From positions 16,728-46,666 of the forward strand of contig DDEU01000026.1 in the NCBI GenBank assembly GCA_002336815.1: a stretch of DNA of 29,939 bases, in the 5' to 3' direction. Position 1 is the first letter of the stretch. Each line of letters starts with the position of its first letter. The notes beneath the pieces were generated by a model. That model was not told the DNA's origin. It ran no database searches and saw only the letters and a list, made by a program, of their open reading frames with translations. The DNA comes from Chitinophagaceae bacterium UBA1946. GTDB lineage: Bacteria > Bacteroidota > Bacteroidia > Chitinophagales > Chitinophagaceae. Below are positions 6,368 through 16,177 of this stretch, piece by piece. Made by a program: the position numbers and the translations under genes.

Positions 6368-8980
6368 CTAGCTCCTTCTCGCCACCACGATCGCTTTTTT
6401 GAACTGTTTCTTTTTCCCTGCCAGGTTAAATACATCCGTGAGTACAATATATACGCCGGTTGACAGTTGCTGGCCCTTATCGCCCAGTCCGTCCCAGCGA
6501 AAACTTCCGGTAGTACCACAAAGTGCATTTTTCTGCAGCAATCTCACGGGTCTTCCTGTTGCATCAAATATGGTGATGCTGGCGATGTAGCCGGGCTCAG
6601 GAAAACGATAGCCAATACTTGCAAAATCATCCTGGCCGTCATTGTCAGGCGAAACGATCTCCGGTGATAAGTTCACTTCTCCCTGCACGCCATCGTTTAT
6701 CCGGAACTGTGAGTTTTGATACCCGGGCGTACCGTAGTTAACACTGCTGGCCGCAGAATGCCAGTTGCTTTCCTGCTGCGTAGCGGCGCTGTAATCAATT
6801 CTTTCCAGTGCAACGCCTTCTGTAATATCCAGCAATTTGAAATGCCATTTGTCAGTATATTTTAATTCATCTGTAATGGCACCCTGGGCATTCAAAATAA
6901 TTACATCGCCGGCATCGTCATTAAAAGAAGGCAGGGTGGAGATCATAACAAAAGCATCCTGGTTTTTAGTAATGTAGGCACTCTTTATCCAGCCTGTATT
7001 TTCGCTGATCACCATGAACTCCTGCGGAAACAGCAGGTAAGATTCGGCACTTAACTGTGCAATGCCGCTGATCACGCCGGTTGAACTCCGGTTGGCGATA
7101 TAGGTTTGTTTCAAGTCGATGATCTTATTGCTGCGGTTGTAGATCTCTACATAGTCGTTCCCGTTAGACGGCGGATTGAAAAGGATCTCGTTGATCACCA
7201 GTGCCAGGCTGTCCGCTACTTCGCTCAGTCCAACTTTTGCCGTATTGCTGATGCCGATGGCATTGCCCACGCAATCAGTAAGATTGCTGGCCGTAATGGT
7301 ATAGATCTTGTTTCTTGATAAAGCAGTATTTAATACAAGGTTCACCCGGTCATACACAGGGGTTATCGCTGCAGCAGTAGCCGGTGCACCAATGCCATCG
7401 CTGATAAGATAATTATTTACAATGGAGGCAGTTCCAGCATTCAGCGGTTCATCAAACACCAGTACGACATGCAAACTATCTGTTGTATAAGCCCTCAGCA
7501 GTTTAGGGGAAGCTGCATCTGTGTTGATGCCATCCACGCTGTTCTTTTTACCGGGTGTGCCGCCGCTTAGATCAGTGCTGGCCTTCCAGTTACTGAAACC
7601 ACTGCAGGGATTTTTGGTGTCCATCATCTCCAGCGTCCAGCCGCCATCTTTTTTCAACTCATTTTGAAACCAGTTGATATTGTAATTCACAGAATGAATG
7701 ATATTGCCTGCCGCATCGGATAAAAACAACTGTTCGCCATTGTTATCCAGCGATGGAAAGCTACTAACGCTGATGGTTGTACCAAATGCTGACAACGCCG
7801 CAACGGCACTGCCGGTACATACAATCACAAAACTATCTGGTTTTAAAATGAAAGCGGGTATGGCGCCACTGGTTCCGCTTCCATCGCCAATTTTCCAGCC
7901 CTGAAGGTTAACCGGGAAGGCCGTGGTGTTTTTCAATTCGATCCATTCACTGTTTGGTAGAGCCACCTGCGGTGTGGGGTCGGCCATTATTTCATCGATC
8001 ACAATATCATATTGCTGCGGTGTATAAAAACTAAAATTGGCAATGCCGTTATTCAGTGTGTTGCCGGCAAGATCCTTCACCCCGTTAATGGTAAGGGTAT
8101 TGTTGCTGCCGTTGGGAAATGCGTTGCCGAAAGTTAAATGCAGCAATGCATTGTTCGATCCATCGATCACTGCAGTTGCCGGCGAACCGATACTGTTATT
8201 GGCAATGTAGTTGGCAGGTACCTGGCTGCTCACATTGTCAACCGCTTCATTGAACAATACATCCAGTGTGCTGGCACTGGTTGCTGTTATTGATTGTATG
8301 GAAGGGGGTGTTACATCGGGCACAAAGGGCTGCACCAGGATATCGTCAAAAAAATGGCGTTGGGCAAAACTGGCAACGGTACTCTGCTTTACAAAAATGC
8401 CAAAGAATGCGGAGCTGCTGAAATCATTGTCTGTTACCGAACCCTCGGTGGAAAAATTATTGCCGCCTGTTAGATCTCTTCCAAGGGTCCATAAGTTGGC
8501 GGCATCCCTTGTTACTTTTATCCTGATCGTATTATTGCTGGTATTGGTTGTTGCATCTACACCGTCAATGATCTTTGTAACGGAAGCACCTGTTTTTTTA
8601 TACAATGAGATCTCGTCGGTAGTATTGCCAATGCGAACGAAATAACCCGTGGTGGTAGCAGCAGTGAGGTCGCCGGCAGATGCAGTTAAAAAAACATCTA
8701 CATAATTGGTAGAAGAAGTATTGAACGCAAGGTTTACATAAAACTGCCACTCCGCAACCGTTGCCAATGTGCTTGCTGTGGTAATATAAAAGCTACTGTT
8801 GGCTACTGTATTGTTGCTTTGGAGTTGTGCGGAGGCATTTACGATCCAGTCGCTGTTGTTGCCAGTCCATGCAGGATTGCTGCTGAAATCACCATCACTA
8901 AAATTTTCTGATACCTGGGCAGTGGCCCACAGGCCGGTAACGAGCAGCAGGTTAAAAAATAGCCATAACTTTTTTATCAT
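6368..8980 (-). CDS. Secreted lamin-tail-domain protein with FlgD-like type IX C-terminal region
   Basis: 870 residues with a signal peptide (MIKKLWLFFNLLLVTGLWATAQ). The order is: an N-terminal beta-sandwich (about 22-215); a bacterial Ig-like domain starting at PPSIQSITATSASTLDVLFNEAVD; a lamin tail domain (DIVIDEIMADPTP, WIELKNTT); a second Ig-like unit; and a second lamin tail domain (LALVINEILFNPPSNGNDYVEIYN). The C-terminus has SPDNDGQDDF, then WDGLGDKGQQLSTGVYIVL, then a basic end (KKQFKKAIVVARRS). That last part matches the FlgD-like or gliding-associated C-terminal signals recognised by type IX secretion. The role is probably a cell-surface or extracellular structural protein; no catalytic site was recognised. 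It is encoded alone, ending next to the hairpin element at 6264-6362. Confidence 0.83.
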   Translation of the reverse strand: MIKKLWLFFNLLLVTGLWATAQVSENFSDGDFSSNPAWTGNNSDWIVNASAQLQSNNTVANSSFYITTASTLATVAEWQFYVNLAFNTSSTNYVDVFLTASAGDLTAATTTGYFVRIGNTTDEISLYKKTGASVTKIIDGVDATTNTSNNTIRIKVTRDAANLWTLGRDLTGGNNFSTEGSVTDNDFSSSAFFGIFVKQSTVASFAQRHFFDDILVQPFVPDVTPPSIQSITATSASTLDVLFNEAVDNVSSQVPANYIANNSIGSPATAVIDGSNNALLHLTFGNAFPNGSNNTLTINGVKDLAGNTLNNGIANFSFYTPQQYDIVIDEIMADPTPQVALPNSEWIELKNTTAFPVNLQGWKIGDGSGTSGAIPAFILKPDSFVIVCTGSAVAALSAFGTTISVSSFPSLDNNGEQLFLSDAAGNIIHSVNYNINWFQNELKKDGGWTLEMMDTKNPCSGFSNWKASTDLSGGTPGKKNSVDGINTDAASPKLLRAYTTDSLHVVLVFDEPLNAGTASIVNNYLISDGIGAPATAAAITPVYDRVNLVLNTALSRNKIYTITASNLTDCVGNAIGISNTAKVGLSEVADSLALVINEILFNPPSNGNDYVEIYNRSNKIIDLKQTYIANRSSTGVISGIAQLSAESYLLFPQEFMVISENTGWIKSAYITKNQDAFVMISTLPSFNDDAGDVIILNAQGAITDELKYTDKWHFKLLDITEGVALERIDYSAATQQESNWHSAASSVNYGTPGYQNSQFRINDGVQGEVNLSPEIVSPDNDGQDDFASIGYRFPEPGYIASITIFDATGRPVRLLQKNALCGTTGSFRWDGLGDKGQQLSTGVYIVLTDVFNLAGKKKQFKKAIVVARRS

Positions 8981-9030
8981 AAAAAACCATGTTGATTTTA
9001 AAGATAGTTAGTTTGCCGGTTTTTTACCGG

Positions 9031-9486
9031 TTATTTTTTAGACGTAGAACCGGCAATGACTGCCAATGGAATGCCGATGCAAATGATGAGAATGGAAGCT
9101 GCAACAAGGGCGTTCACAATATTGAATTCACCTTTGGGTGTATTCGACAACCGTACGATTACCTGGGTAGTGATCAACCAGGTAAAAATTCCATAAACAA
9201 TGCCGATACCAACATTATTGCCGATGAATTTTTTTAGCGATGGATAAATGAGAAAGAAAAAAAAGCTGAATGACAGGGCGATCACAAAATGAAAGAACAT
9301 CCCCCAGAAAAGCATCTCCTTTCCGCCGGAAAAAGCTGCCTCTCCAAATACGCCGCTGGCAACAAAACGAAGCACCCCGGCCGGCCCCTTACCGGTTTTG
9401 GAGAAATAGTGGATGCAGGCCGCAGTGATGTCCAGTGTTCCAACCAGGAATCCTGCTGCGATGATCTTGGAAAGTGGAAATTTCAT
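9031..9486 (-). CDS. Small conserved membrane protein, four predicted membrane segments
   Basis: 151 residues, not assigned to a characterised family. Hydrophobic stretches lie at about 8-27 (IIAAGFLVGTLDITAACIHY), 60-82 (MLFWGMFFHFVIALSFSFFFFLI), 92-112 (VGIGIVYGIFTWLITTQVIV) and 124-145 (IVNALVAASILIICIGIPLAVI). The general plan resembles small YagU/DUF1440-like inner-membrane proteins, but I cannot confirm that. It lies 50 bp upstream of the lamin-tail gene on the same strand. A short CCGGT/ACCGG hairpin follows its stop at 9016-9030 without a T-run on the gene's strand, so the two genes could be co-transcribed. Confidence 0.7.
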   Translation of the reverse strand: MKFPLSKIIAAGFLVGTLDITAACIHYFSKTGKGPAGVLRFVASGVFGEAAFSGGKEMLFWGMFFHFVIALSFSFFFFLIYPSLKKFIGNNVGIGIVYGIFTWLITTQVIVRLSNTPKGEFNIVNALVAASILIICIGIPLAVIAGSTSKK

Positions 9487-9635
9487 AACTACAAGTTAAA
9501 TGAAAGTCGCTTAAAACGGTTGTATTTTATTGCACAGGAGTCACCGGTCATTGCTGACTATTTTCGGTAGCCGGAAATAAGAATTGCCTGGTACCAATGT
9601 CAGTCTTAGTGTACGCATGCCGGTGAGAAGCGCAA

Positions 9636-10367
9636 TTACAACACATCCTGCAGTACCGACAATGTTTTCATCTCACCAAAATCCTGTATGTGCAGCGCAT
9701 AGTAATTGTGGTAGTAATTCAGCAATTTTCTTCTTACTTCATGGTGCAGGTGAAAATGCGACAGCTCATCAGGGTGCATCACTTTCAATAATTGAGATGT
9801 AAGCATGGCATTGCTGCCATCGATAAAATCAGGGTGGGCTGGCTGTTCCGTCACAAAACTTCCTTCCCTAAGGTCCAGTACCTGCTGCACTTCATTGTAA
9901 TCATCATTCATTTTAAAACCTAAAAAATGACACAACTGCAGTGAAAAGTACAGGGGCATATTCGCAGTAATAACACGGTCGGCTCTGTCGAGGCAGAGCA
10001 ATACATCTTCACAAAAATAAAAAAGGGGCTCATTCTGCTCCGGTTGTTTCAGGCATTTGTACAACAGTTCTACCATGTACAGCGCAATACTATTCTTGAT
10101 CACATCGCTCAGCACATGCTGGTACAATACCGCCCAGCCAAATTCCCGGATGCGCTGCATGTTCTTCTGTTCGTGGTGGTACACCAGCAGGTCGAGGATG
10201 GCGCCGGGCAAAAAGTAATTGGCTTTGGCGCTAGCTTTTTTTGAAGACCTTACCCCGTTCACCATATAGGTTTGTACACCAAACAGTTCCGTAAACACCG
10301 TTACCACCAGGCTGGTTTCGCCATACTTGATGGTCCTTAATACGATCGCTTTTGTTTTGTGTGTCAT
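9636..10367 (-). CDS. recO: DNA repair protein RecO
   Basis: 243 residues from the ATG at 10365-10367. The frame is open to 10415, but the family begins at MTHKTKAIVLRTIKYGETSLVVTVFT. RecO is a recombination mediator that, with RecR, loads RecA on SSB-covered DNA. The N-terminal OB-fold block (AIVLRTIKYGETSLVVTVFTELFG) and the helical C-terminal half with LYMVELLYKCL and FSLQLCHFLGF are recognisable. No CxxC zinc motif is present. It is divergent from the exporter gene that starts at 10503, with 135 bp between them. Confidence 0.88.
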   Translation of the reverse strand: MTHKTKAIVLRTIKYGETSLVVTVFTELFGVQTYMVNGVRSSKKASAKANYFLPGAILDLLVYHHEQKNMQRIREFGWAVLYQHVLSDVIKNSIALYMVELLYKCLKQPEQNEPLFYFCEDVLLCLDRADRVITANMPLYFSLQLCHFLGFKMNDDYNEVQQVLDLREGSFVTEQPAHPDFIDGSNAMLTSQLLKVMHPDELSHFHLHHEVRRKLLNYYHNYYALHIQDFGEMKTLSVLQDVL

Positions 10368-10502
10368 ATACGGGACGCCGCAAAGCCAGTTCTTGATTTT
10401 TCTGCTGCAGTTCAAAAATAGTTAACAATGATGCAATGCGGTATAAATTAGTTTTCTTTGCAGCCAAATTCAACATTCGTCATTTGTAATTCTTTTTAGT
10501 AT

Positions 10503-12830
10503 ATGTGGCAACGTTTAGGGAGTTCTGTTATCAGGTACCGCCTGGTCCTTCTGATTGTTCTTTTTTCTATCACCGGTGTAATGGGTTATTTCGCCAGCAA
10601 GGTAAAACTCAGCTACGATTTTGGCAAAGCCATTCCTACCGACAATCCCAAGTACAAAGATTATGTTTCCTTTCGCCAGAAATTTGGTGATGATGGCAAT
10701 GTCCTGATCCTGGTAGTAAAGACCGACCGGTTTTTTCAACTGGATTATTTCAGGGAATACATGGCCATGCAGGAGCAGATCAGGAACGTGCACAATGTGA
10801 ACACGATCATCAGTGTGCCTGCTGCCATCAACCTCAAAAAAGATTCGCTTACGCAGAAAATGAATGCAGTAAAAATATTTGCTGATAACATTTCCACGCA
10901 GGCGGAGCTGGACAGCGCCAAAAATACATTTTTACAACTGCCGTTTTATGCAGGGAGGCTGTACAACCCCGATTCACTGTGTTACCTGATGGGAGTGGGT
11001 ATCAATAAAGATTCGCTTAACTCACCCTTGCGAACGAAGATCGTAACAGATATCCTCGCCTGCGTAACCAGCTTTGAAAAAAAGACGAATACGGAGACTT
11101 ACAGGAGTGGTTTGCCACTGATCCGTACCATCAGCAGCGACCGGATACAAAAGGAAATGCGTTTCTTTTTATTTGGTTCAGTTATTTTAAGTGCCCTTAT
11201 TTTATTGCTCTTTTTCCGTTCGTTCAGCACCATGATCCTCAGCCTGCTGGTGGTGCTGATCGGGGTAGTATGGAGCGTCGGCATCCTGTACCTGTGCGGT
11301 TACAAGATCACGATCCTTACCGGTATCATTCCGCCACTGGTGGTGGTGATCGGCATTCCCAATTGCATCTACTTTATCAATAAATACCATACCGCCTTCC
11401 TGGTGCATGGCAATAAGAACCAGGCCTTGATAGAAATGGTGAGCAAGATGGGCATCGTTACATTGTTTTGCAATATCACGGCTGCCATCGGTTTTGGCGT
11501 ATTTGCTTTAACCAAAAGCGCTGTGTTGCAGGAGTTTGGCGTGGTAGCGGGCATCAGCATCATGCTGATATTTGTAGTATCCTTTATCCTGCTGCCGGCC
11601 TCGCTGAGTTACCTGCCGGTGCCAGGTGCGGCGCAGACAAAATACCTGCACAACAAATTTGTAACGTCGTTTTTATTAAGGGTTGAAAAATGGGTGCTGC
11701 ATCACAAACCGGTGGTGTACATCACTACCAGCGTGCTGCTCATCGCTGCCATCGTTGGTATCTTCAGGCTCAAGACAGTAGGTTTTATTGTAGATGACCT
11801 TCCTAAAAAGGACAAGCTTTATACTGATCTCAAATTTTTAGAGCGGAATTTTAAAGGGGTGATGCCGTTGGAGATCGTGGTAGAAACAAAAAAGAAAAAT
11901 GGTCTTACAGGCACGAGGGGACTGGCAGTTTTTACAAAGGCTGATTCGCTGGCGCAGTACATAGCGGCCATGCCCAACATGAACCACCCGCTGAGCATTG
12001 CCGAAGGATTGAAGTTTGCCAAGCAGGCTTTTTTTGATGGCGATTCTGCCGCTTACCAGATGCCTACATTGTACGAGATCGCTTTTATGAGCGATTATCT
12101 TAAAACAAGCAAAGGTGACAGCGGCACTAAAAATAATTTCGCCAAAATGCTTTCATCCTTTATGGATTCGTCGAAGCAAAATACCCGTATCAGTGTAAGC
12201 ATGGCTGATATCGGTACCAAGCGTTTGCCGCTGGTGTTAGACAGCATCCAGAAAAAGATCGATGTGCTGTTTGATACCAGCCAGTACAATGTAAAACTAA
12301 CAGGCACCAGTATCACTTTTTTAGAAGGCAGCAAATTTATCATCAATGGCTTAAAGGAAAGTATCTTATGGGCTTTTGTGCTGATCTCATTTTGCATGCT
12401 CTATCTTTTTAAATCAGTGAGGATACTCGTGTGTTCCCTGATCCCTAATTTAATTCCGCTGGTGATCACAGCCGGTGTAATGGGATGGGCCGGTGTGCCG
12501 CTAAAACCTTCTACTGTACTTGTGTTCAGTGTGGCGCTGGGTATTGCAATAGATATTACCATCCGCTTTCTGGTGAACTACAAACAGGAGTTGCCAACAC
12601 ATAATAACAATGTAAAAGTTACCGTTACTTCTACCATCCGGCACACCGGCCTGAGCATCGCTTATACTTCCATGGTGCTGATCGCAGGTTTTGTGATTTT
12701 TTGCTTTAGCAGTTTTGGGGGAACAATCGCATTGGGATGGCTTACTTCCATTACGTTACTGGTGGCAACCTTAACCAATCTCATATTGTTGCCGGTATTG
12801 TTACTGGCAGTGGGAAAGAAAGTGCAGTAA
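10503..12830 (+). CDS. RND-superfamily (MMPL-type) transporter
   Basis: 775 residues with the two-fold layout of MMPL/patched-type exporters. One N-terminal membrane helix (about 11-30) is followed by a periplasmic loop with the conserved DFGKAIPTDNP segment. Next is a cluster of helices (about 220-370, including ILTGIIPPLVVVIGIPNCIYF), then a second single helix (about 402-420), a second periplasmic loop (EIVVETKKKNG), and a final helix cluster (about 625-770, including VFSVALGIAIDITIRFLVNY). Relatives export lipids or hydrophobic compounds using the proton gradient. The substrate cannot be told from the sequence. It stands alone and converges on crtZ, 29 bp away. A link to carotenoid or other lipid export is possible by position only. 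Confidence 0.85.
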   Translation: MWQRLGSSVIRYRLVLLIVLFSITGVMGYFASKVKLSYDFGKAIPTDNPKYKDYVSFRQKFGDDGNVLILVVKTDRFFQLDYFREYMAMQEQIRNVHNVNTIISVPAAINLKKDSLTQKMNAVKIFADNISTQAELDSAKNTFLQLPFYAGRLYNPDSLCYLMGVGINKDSLNSPLRTKIVTDILACVTSFEKKTNTETYRSGLPLIRTISSDRIQKEMRFFLFGSVILSALILLLFFRSFSTMILSLLVVLIGVVWSVGILYLCGYKITILTGIIPPLVVVIGIPNCIYFINKYHTAFLVHGNKNQALIEMVSKMGIVTLFCNITAAIGFGVFALTKSAVLQEFGVVAGISIMLIFVVSFILLPASLSYLPVPGAAQTKYLHNKFVTSFLLRVEKWVLHHKPVVYITTSVLLIAAIVGIFRLKTVGFIVDDLPKKDKLYTDLKFLERNFKGVMPLEIVVETKKKNGLTGTRGLAVFTKADSLAQYIAAMPNMNHPLSIAEGLKFAKQAFFDGDSAAYQMPTLYEIAFMSDYLKTSKGDSGTKNNFAKMLSSFMDSSKQNTRISVSMADIGTKRLPLVLDSIQKKIDVLFDTSQYNVKLTGTSITFLEGSKFIINGLKESILWAFVLISFCMLYLFKSVRILVCSLIPNLIPLVITAGVMGWAGVPLKPSTVLVFSVALGIAIDITIRFLVNYKQELPTHNNNVKVTVTSTIRHTGLSIAYTSMVLIAGFVIFCFSSFGGTIALGWLTSITLLVATLTNLILLPVLLLAVGKKVQ

Positions 12831-12859
12831 TTGTTGAAGAATAATGGAGGTGTGAATGA

Positions 12860-13348
12860 CTAAGCTGTATTGGCTTGCTCATTGCGCAGGGCGTCCTGCT
12901 TTACCTTGTCACGGTATTTTTTGGCAACGATCAGCATTCCGAAACTTTCGCCTTCTTCTTTACCGATGTGTTTGTGGTGCATTTTATGCGCCCAGCGGAT
13001 ACCACGGATGTAAATATTGTTGCTCCGGGTAAACCATTTAAAGCGCTGGTGAATGATCACTTCATGTACAATAAAATAGGCCAGTCCGTACAGGGCAATT
13101 CCAAAGCCGATAGCCGCCACCCAATACACCCGGTGCTGCAAACCGAGCATAATGCAGAGCCAGCTTGGTATGGCGAAAATGAGGAAGAATGCATCGTTCT
13201 TTTCAAAAAATCCTTTGCCTTTCTGGTGATGATCACGGTGTAAGTACCACAAAAAACCATGCATTACATACCTGTGCGTTAACCAGGTTACGCCTTCCAT
13301 AGCAATGAAAGTGGCCAGTACGATCAATATAAATAGATAGCTGTTCAT
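12860..13348 (-). CDS. crtZ: Beta-carotene hydroxylase CrtZ
   Basis: 162 residues, a normal length. It is a membrane di-iron hydroxylase that adds 3-OH to beta-ionone rings. All four histidine clusters are seen: HRYVMH (25-30), HRDHH (37-41), HEVIIH (95-100) and HKMHHKH (121-127). Four hydrophobic segments surround them. It is the last gene of the minus-strand carotenoid block and starts 3 bp after the cruF stop, so the two are almost certainly co-transcribed. In this pathway it would hydroxylate the single ring of a gamma-carotene derivative. Confidence 0.93.
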   Translation of the reverse strand: MNSYLFILIVLATFIAMEGVTWLTHRYVMHGFLWYLHRDHHQKGKGFFEKNDAFFLIFAIPSWLCIMLGLQHRVYWVAAIGFGIALYGLAYFIVHEVIIHQRFKWFTRSNNIYIRGIRWAHKMHHKHIGKEEGESFGMLIVAKKYRDKVKQDALRNEQANTA

Positions 13349-13351
13349 GGA

Positions 13352-14038
13352 TCAGTTTAAAAATGTGCGCAGCAACAGGAAAAACATGATTTGAATGAGT
13401 AACAAATTTATGGCGAATTTGTTTCCTTTGTCAAAGGGCAAAAACCTGAACAGTGTCATCAGCGCCAGGCTGATCACAAACCAGCAAACGTAATTGTACA
13501 CCGGGATCTGGCCACCCTGCCATTGCCAGTACCCTAATTTCACCGCAACCGGCTCTATCAGCCAGTCGAATAGTACCGCCAGCGTGGCGCCATCTGATAT
13601 CACGGAGATGGCCTTGAGAACAGGGGCAGGTGCTGCCGGCATTCCCTGCACGGGTTTGGTGATTCTTTCCAGTAAAGCTGTAACTGCCATGCCGCAGCAA
13701 TAGATCACGATAAACCAGTTGACAGCAATTACCAGCGGTACCTGCTGCCATTTTACACCCAGCGCTTTTCCATATTGATAATCACCGAACAGGTAACCGG
13801 TATGCACACCCGTTACCTCCGCTGTAAAGCCAATACACATTACTGCCAGGGTGAACAACCAGAAATAAAGGTTCCTGTTTTGTTGTGTCCAGGTCAGCAG
13901 GCCATAACTCAGTAGAAGATTGAAGGCGGTAGAGCGGATGATAAGGTCGCTCTTAAATACCAGTATACCTAACAGCCCAACCGTATGGAACAATACCGCA
14001 ATGGCGGTAGCAAGTTGGTTCCTGGTAAATCGTTGCAT
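13352..14038 (-). CDS. cruF: Carotenoid 1',2'-hydratase CruF
   Basis: 228 residues from the ATG at 14036-14038. An upstream in-frame ATG (14089) would overlap crtD and gives a non-family extension. It is a polytopic membrane protein with about seven hydrophobic segments of the CruF/DUF422 family, which adds water to the 1',2' double bond of an open psi end. Recognisable blocks are GFTAEVTGVHTGYLFGDYQYG, LGVKWQQVPLVIAVNWF and LFDWLIEPVAVKLGYW, with several conserved acidic and aromatic residues. It lies between crtD (16-bp gap) and crtZ (3-bp gap). This trio is the usual set for monocyclic hydroxylated carotenoids such as saproxanthin and myxol. Confidence 0.88.
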   Translation of the reverse strand: MQRFTRNQLATAIAVLFHTVGLLGILVFKSDLIIRSTAFNLLLSYGLLTWTQQNRNLYFWLFTLAVMCIGFTAEVTGVHTGYLFGDYQYGKALGVKWQQVPLVIAVNWFIVIYCCGMAVTALLERITKPVQGMPAAPAPVLKAISVISDGATLAVLFDWLIEPVAVKLGYWQWQGGQIPVYNYVCWFVISLALMTLFRFLPFDKGNKFAINLLLIQIMFFLLLRTFLN

Positions 14039-14054
14039 CACAGAGCAGTGGTTT

Positions 14055-15545
14055 TTAGTGTCTCTGTTTTTTAATATCGGTTGCCACAAGTCGGCTTACA
14101 ATGGCAGCGCTTTTTAAACACAACGGAATGCCGCCACCCGGGTGTACACTGCCACCGCAGAAATACAGCCCTTTTACCGAGCTGGTAAAATTCGGGTGTC
14201 TTAAAAAAGCTGCCCACTTTGAATTGGAGCTCGTGCCATACAAAGATCCTCCATAAGAAGAAGTTCGCTGTTCTATCATTACTGGGTCGAGCGTTTCTTC
14301 CGTCACGATCTGTGCTGCTATATCTTCGCCCAGCAGGCGGCTTAATTTGCCAGTTACAATGCCACGCAATATTTGTTTGTTTGACTCCCAGTCCTGCCCC
14401 GTATTGGCGGGTGCATTCACCATTACAAACCAATTCTCTTTTCCTTCGGGTGCCTGGCCCTGCTCCATTTTTGCAGTAATGTTCACATACACGGTTGGAT
14501 CGGAAGGCAATTGCCGGTTGATAAAAATATCTTCGAATTCTTTTTTATAATCCTTCCCAAAAAAAATATTGTGCAGCTGCAGTCCTGGAAATTGTTTGTT
14601 CATGCCCCAATAAAAGATCACAGCGCTGCTGCTTCTTTCCTGCTTTAATATTTTGCTGGCTTTTTTCTCATCCAGCAGCAGGTGTTTGCAGGTAAGGTAC
14701 ACGTCACCGTTACTGACTGCAATATCACAACTGATATTTTCATCGTTTACCACCACACCACGCAGCTTTCCTTCGTGATGGATGATGCGCTGCACGGGTG
14801 CATTAAAATGAAATTGCACGCCTTTGGCAATGGCCAGTTGGTACAGCGCATTGGTAATACTGATCATGCCACCGGCAGGATAGTAAGTACCCTGGTTCAG
14901 TTCGAGGTGGGGGATCAGGCTCAGCATGGCTGGTGCTTTGTAAGGGTTGCTGCCATTATAAGTTGCATAGCGGTTGAATAATTGCACGGTGCCGGCTGAC
15001 CTGAATTGCTTTTCGTTATACTGGTTGAGAGATTGGAAAAGGTAGGCAGGCTTTACGGTTGACAGTGCCCTGCCAATACTTTTACTGAGCCAGGTATTTC
15101 TTTTATGTAAGGAATGGTTTACAAATATGCTGCCGGTGGCATTGTATAATTTTTCTGATTGCTTCAAATAGTTGGCCACTGCACCCGGCGCTTCTCCCAT
15201 CTGCTCTTCCAGTTCTTTTGAAAGTAGTGAAGCGTCGGTATAGGCATTCACCGTTTTACCATCCTCGTAAAAATATTTACAGGCGATGTCAACAGGCTGG
15301 TAGGAAAAATACTTTTCGATCGGTTCACCCGCAAGTGTAAACAACTCTTCAATGTTCTCTGGTTGGGTAAATAAAGACGGGCCTGCATCAAACAGGAAAC
15401 CATCTTTTTCAAAAGCCGATAATTTGCCACCGGGATAAGCATTCTTTTCGTACACGCTCACCTCAAAGCCCTGCACAGCCAGCCTGGTGGCGGTTGCCAT
15501 GCCTGCGATACCGCTGCCGATTACAATGGCTTTTTTAGAATGCAT
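14055..15545 (-). CDS. crtD: Carotenoid 3',4'-desaturase CrtD (CrtI family)
   Basis: 496 residues, starting at MHSKKAIVIGSGIAG; the upstream in-frame ATG adds seven unlikely residues. It is an FAD-dependent desaturase with the N-terminal dinucleotide fold IVIGSGIAGMATATRLA, then YEKNAYPGGKL. The CrtI-type C-terminal flavin motif is GLYFCGGSVHPGGGIPLCLKSA. There is a second CrtI-family gene at 17080-18558, so this copy is assigned to the C-3',4' step on 1'-hydroxy carotenoids because it is next to cruF. The assignment between CrtD and CrtI is by context and similarity pattern, not by a decisive residue. It lies 28 bp downstream of idi. Confidence 0.83.
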   Translation of the reverse strand: MHSKKAIVIGSGIAGMATATRLAVQGFEVSVYEKNAYPGGKLSAFEKDGFLFDAGPSLFTQPENIEELFTLAGEPIEKYFSYQPVDIACKYFYEDGKTVNAYTDASLLSKELEEQMGEAPGAVANYLKQSEKLYNATGSIFVNHSLHKRNTWLSKSIGRALSTVKPAYLFQSLNQYNEKQFRSAGTVQLFNRYATYNGSNPYKAPAMLSLIPHLELNQGTYYPAGGMISITNALYQLAIAKGVQFHFNAPVQRIIHHEGKLRGVVVNDENISCDIAVSNGDVYLTCKHLLLDEKKASKILKQERSSSAVIFYWGMNKQFPGLQLHNIFFGKDYKKEFEDIFINRQLPSDPTVYVNITAKMEQGQAPEGKENWFVMVNAPANTGQDWESNKQILRGIVTGKLSRLLGEDIAAQIVTEETLDPVMIEQRTSSYGGSLYGTSSNSKWAAFLRHPNFTSSVKGLYFCGGSVHPGGGIPLCLKSAAIVSRLVATDIKKQRH

Positions 15546-15573
15546 AATTAAATTGCTGATGAACAAAAGTAAC

Positions 15574-16107
15574 TTAAATAATATCTACTGGCCGGCCCTG
15601 TTCCAGTAAAAAAGCTTCCACTTTGGGCAATGCTATTTTAAACCATTCCGTAAAGTGATCGGGATGTGATTGCACATTTGTTTTAACCGTTTCCATCGAC
15701 TGGTAACAATAATCACTTACTTCATGCGGATCGGGTTCTATAAGGCCGTTAAAACTGCCGATAAAAACATGGTCGAACTCGTGTTCGGTAAGCCCGTTGT
15801 CAAACGGAGCCTTGTACACAAATGAAAAAGCTTTGCTGATCGGCGTATTGAATCCCATCTCTTCCTGTAATCTTTTGCTGGCTGCTGTGGCGGTATCTTC
15901 CCCCGGTTTGGGATGGCTGCAGCAGGTATTTGTCCAGAGACCGGCGCTGTGGTATTTGCCAGCTGCTCTTTTTTGCAGTAACATTTCGCCCTTGCTGTTA
16001 AAAATAAAAATGCTGAATGCCCGGTGCAGCAGCGCTTTTTCATGCACTTCCATTTTGCCCATTGTACCAACAGGATTGTCGTGCTCGTCAACTAAAATAA
16101 CATCCAT
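15574..16107 (-). CDS. idi: Isopentenyl-diphosphate delta-isomerase, type 1
   Basis: 177 residues. It interconverts IPP and DMAPP, supplying the starter unit for geranylgeranyl diphosphate. It has a Nudix-like fold. The catalytic cysteine is in TNTCCSHP (Cys63, preceded by an extra cysteine), the Nudix-type region is ASKRLQEEMGF, and the metal and active-site block is EHEFDHVF. The N-terminus (VILVDEHDNPVGTMGKMEVH) is typical, confirming the start. Its place between crtB and crtD suggests it is expressed to feed pigment synthesis. The GGPP synthase (crtE) is not in the window. Confidence 0.94.
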   Translation of the reverse strand: MDVILVDEHDNPVGTMGKMEVHEKALLHRAFSIFIFNSKGEMLLQKRAAGKYHSAGLWTNTCCSHPKPGEDTATAASKRLQEEMGFNTPISKAFSFVYKAPFDNGLTEHEFDHVFIGSFNGLIEPDPHEVSDYCYQSMETVKTNVQSHPDHFTEWFKIALPKVEAFLLEQGRPVDII

Positions 16108-16177
16108 ATTGCTGCAATTTATGCCGATTTAGCAGATCGGTACGCTGAAAAAATTTAATGATGATGTGCTGCTGTAT

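Noticed and set aside
6208..6528. Open frames across the nested hairpin element at the end of asd
   Set aside because: SRKDAK and LRLF-type peptides are products of the repeat, not genes.
9016..9030. CCGGT-TTTTT-ACCGG hairpin after the small membrane protein gene
   Set aside because: Only 5 bp of stem and no T-run on the strand of the gene; not convincing as a terminator and not a member of the REP family.
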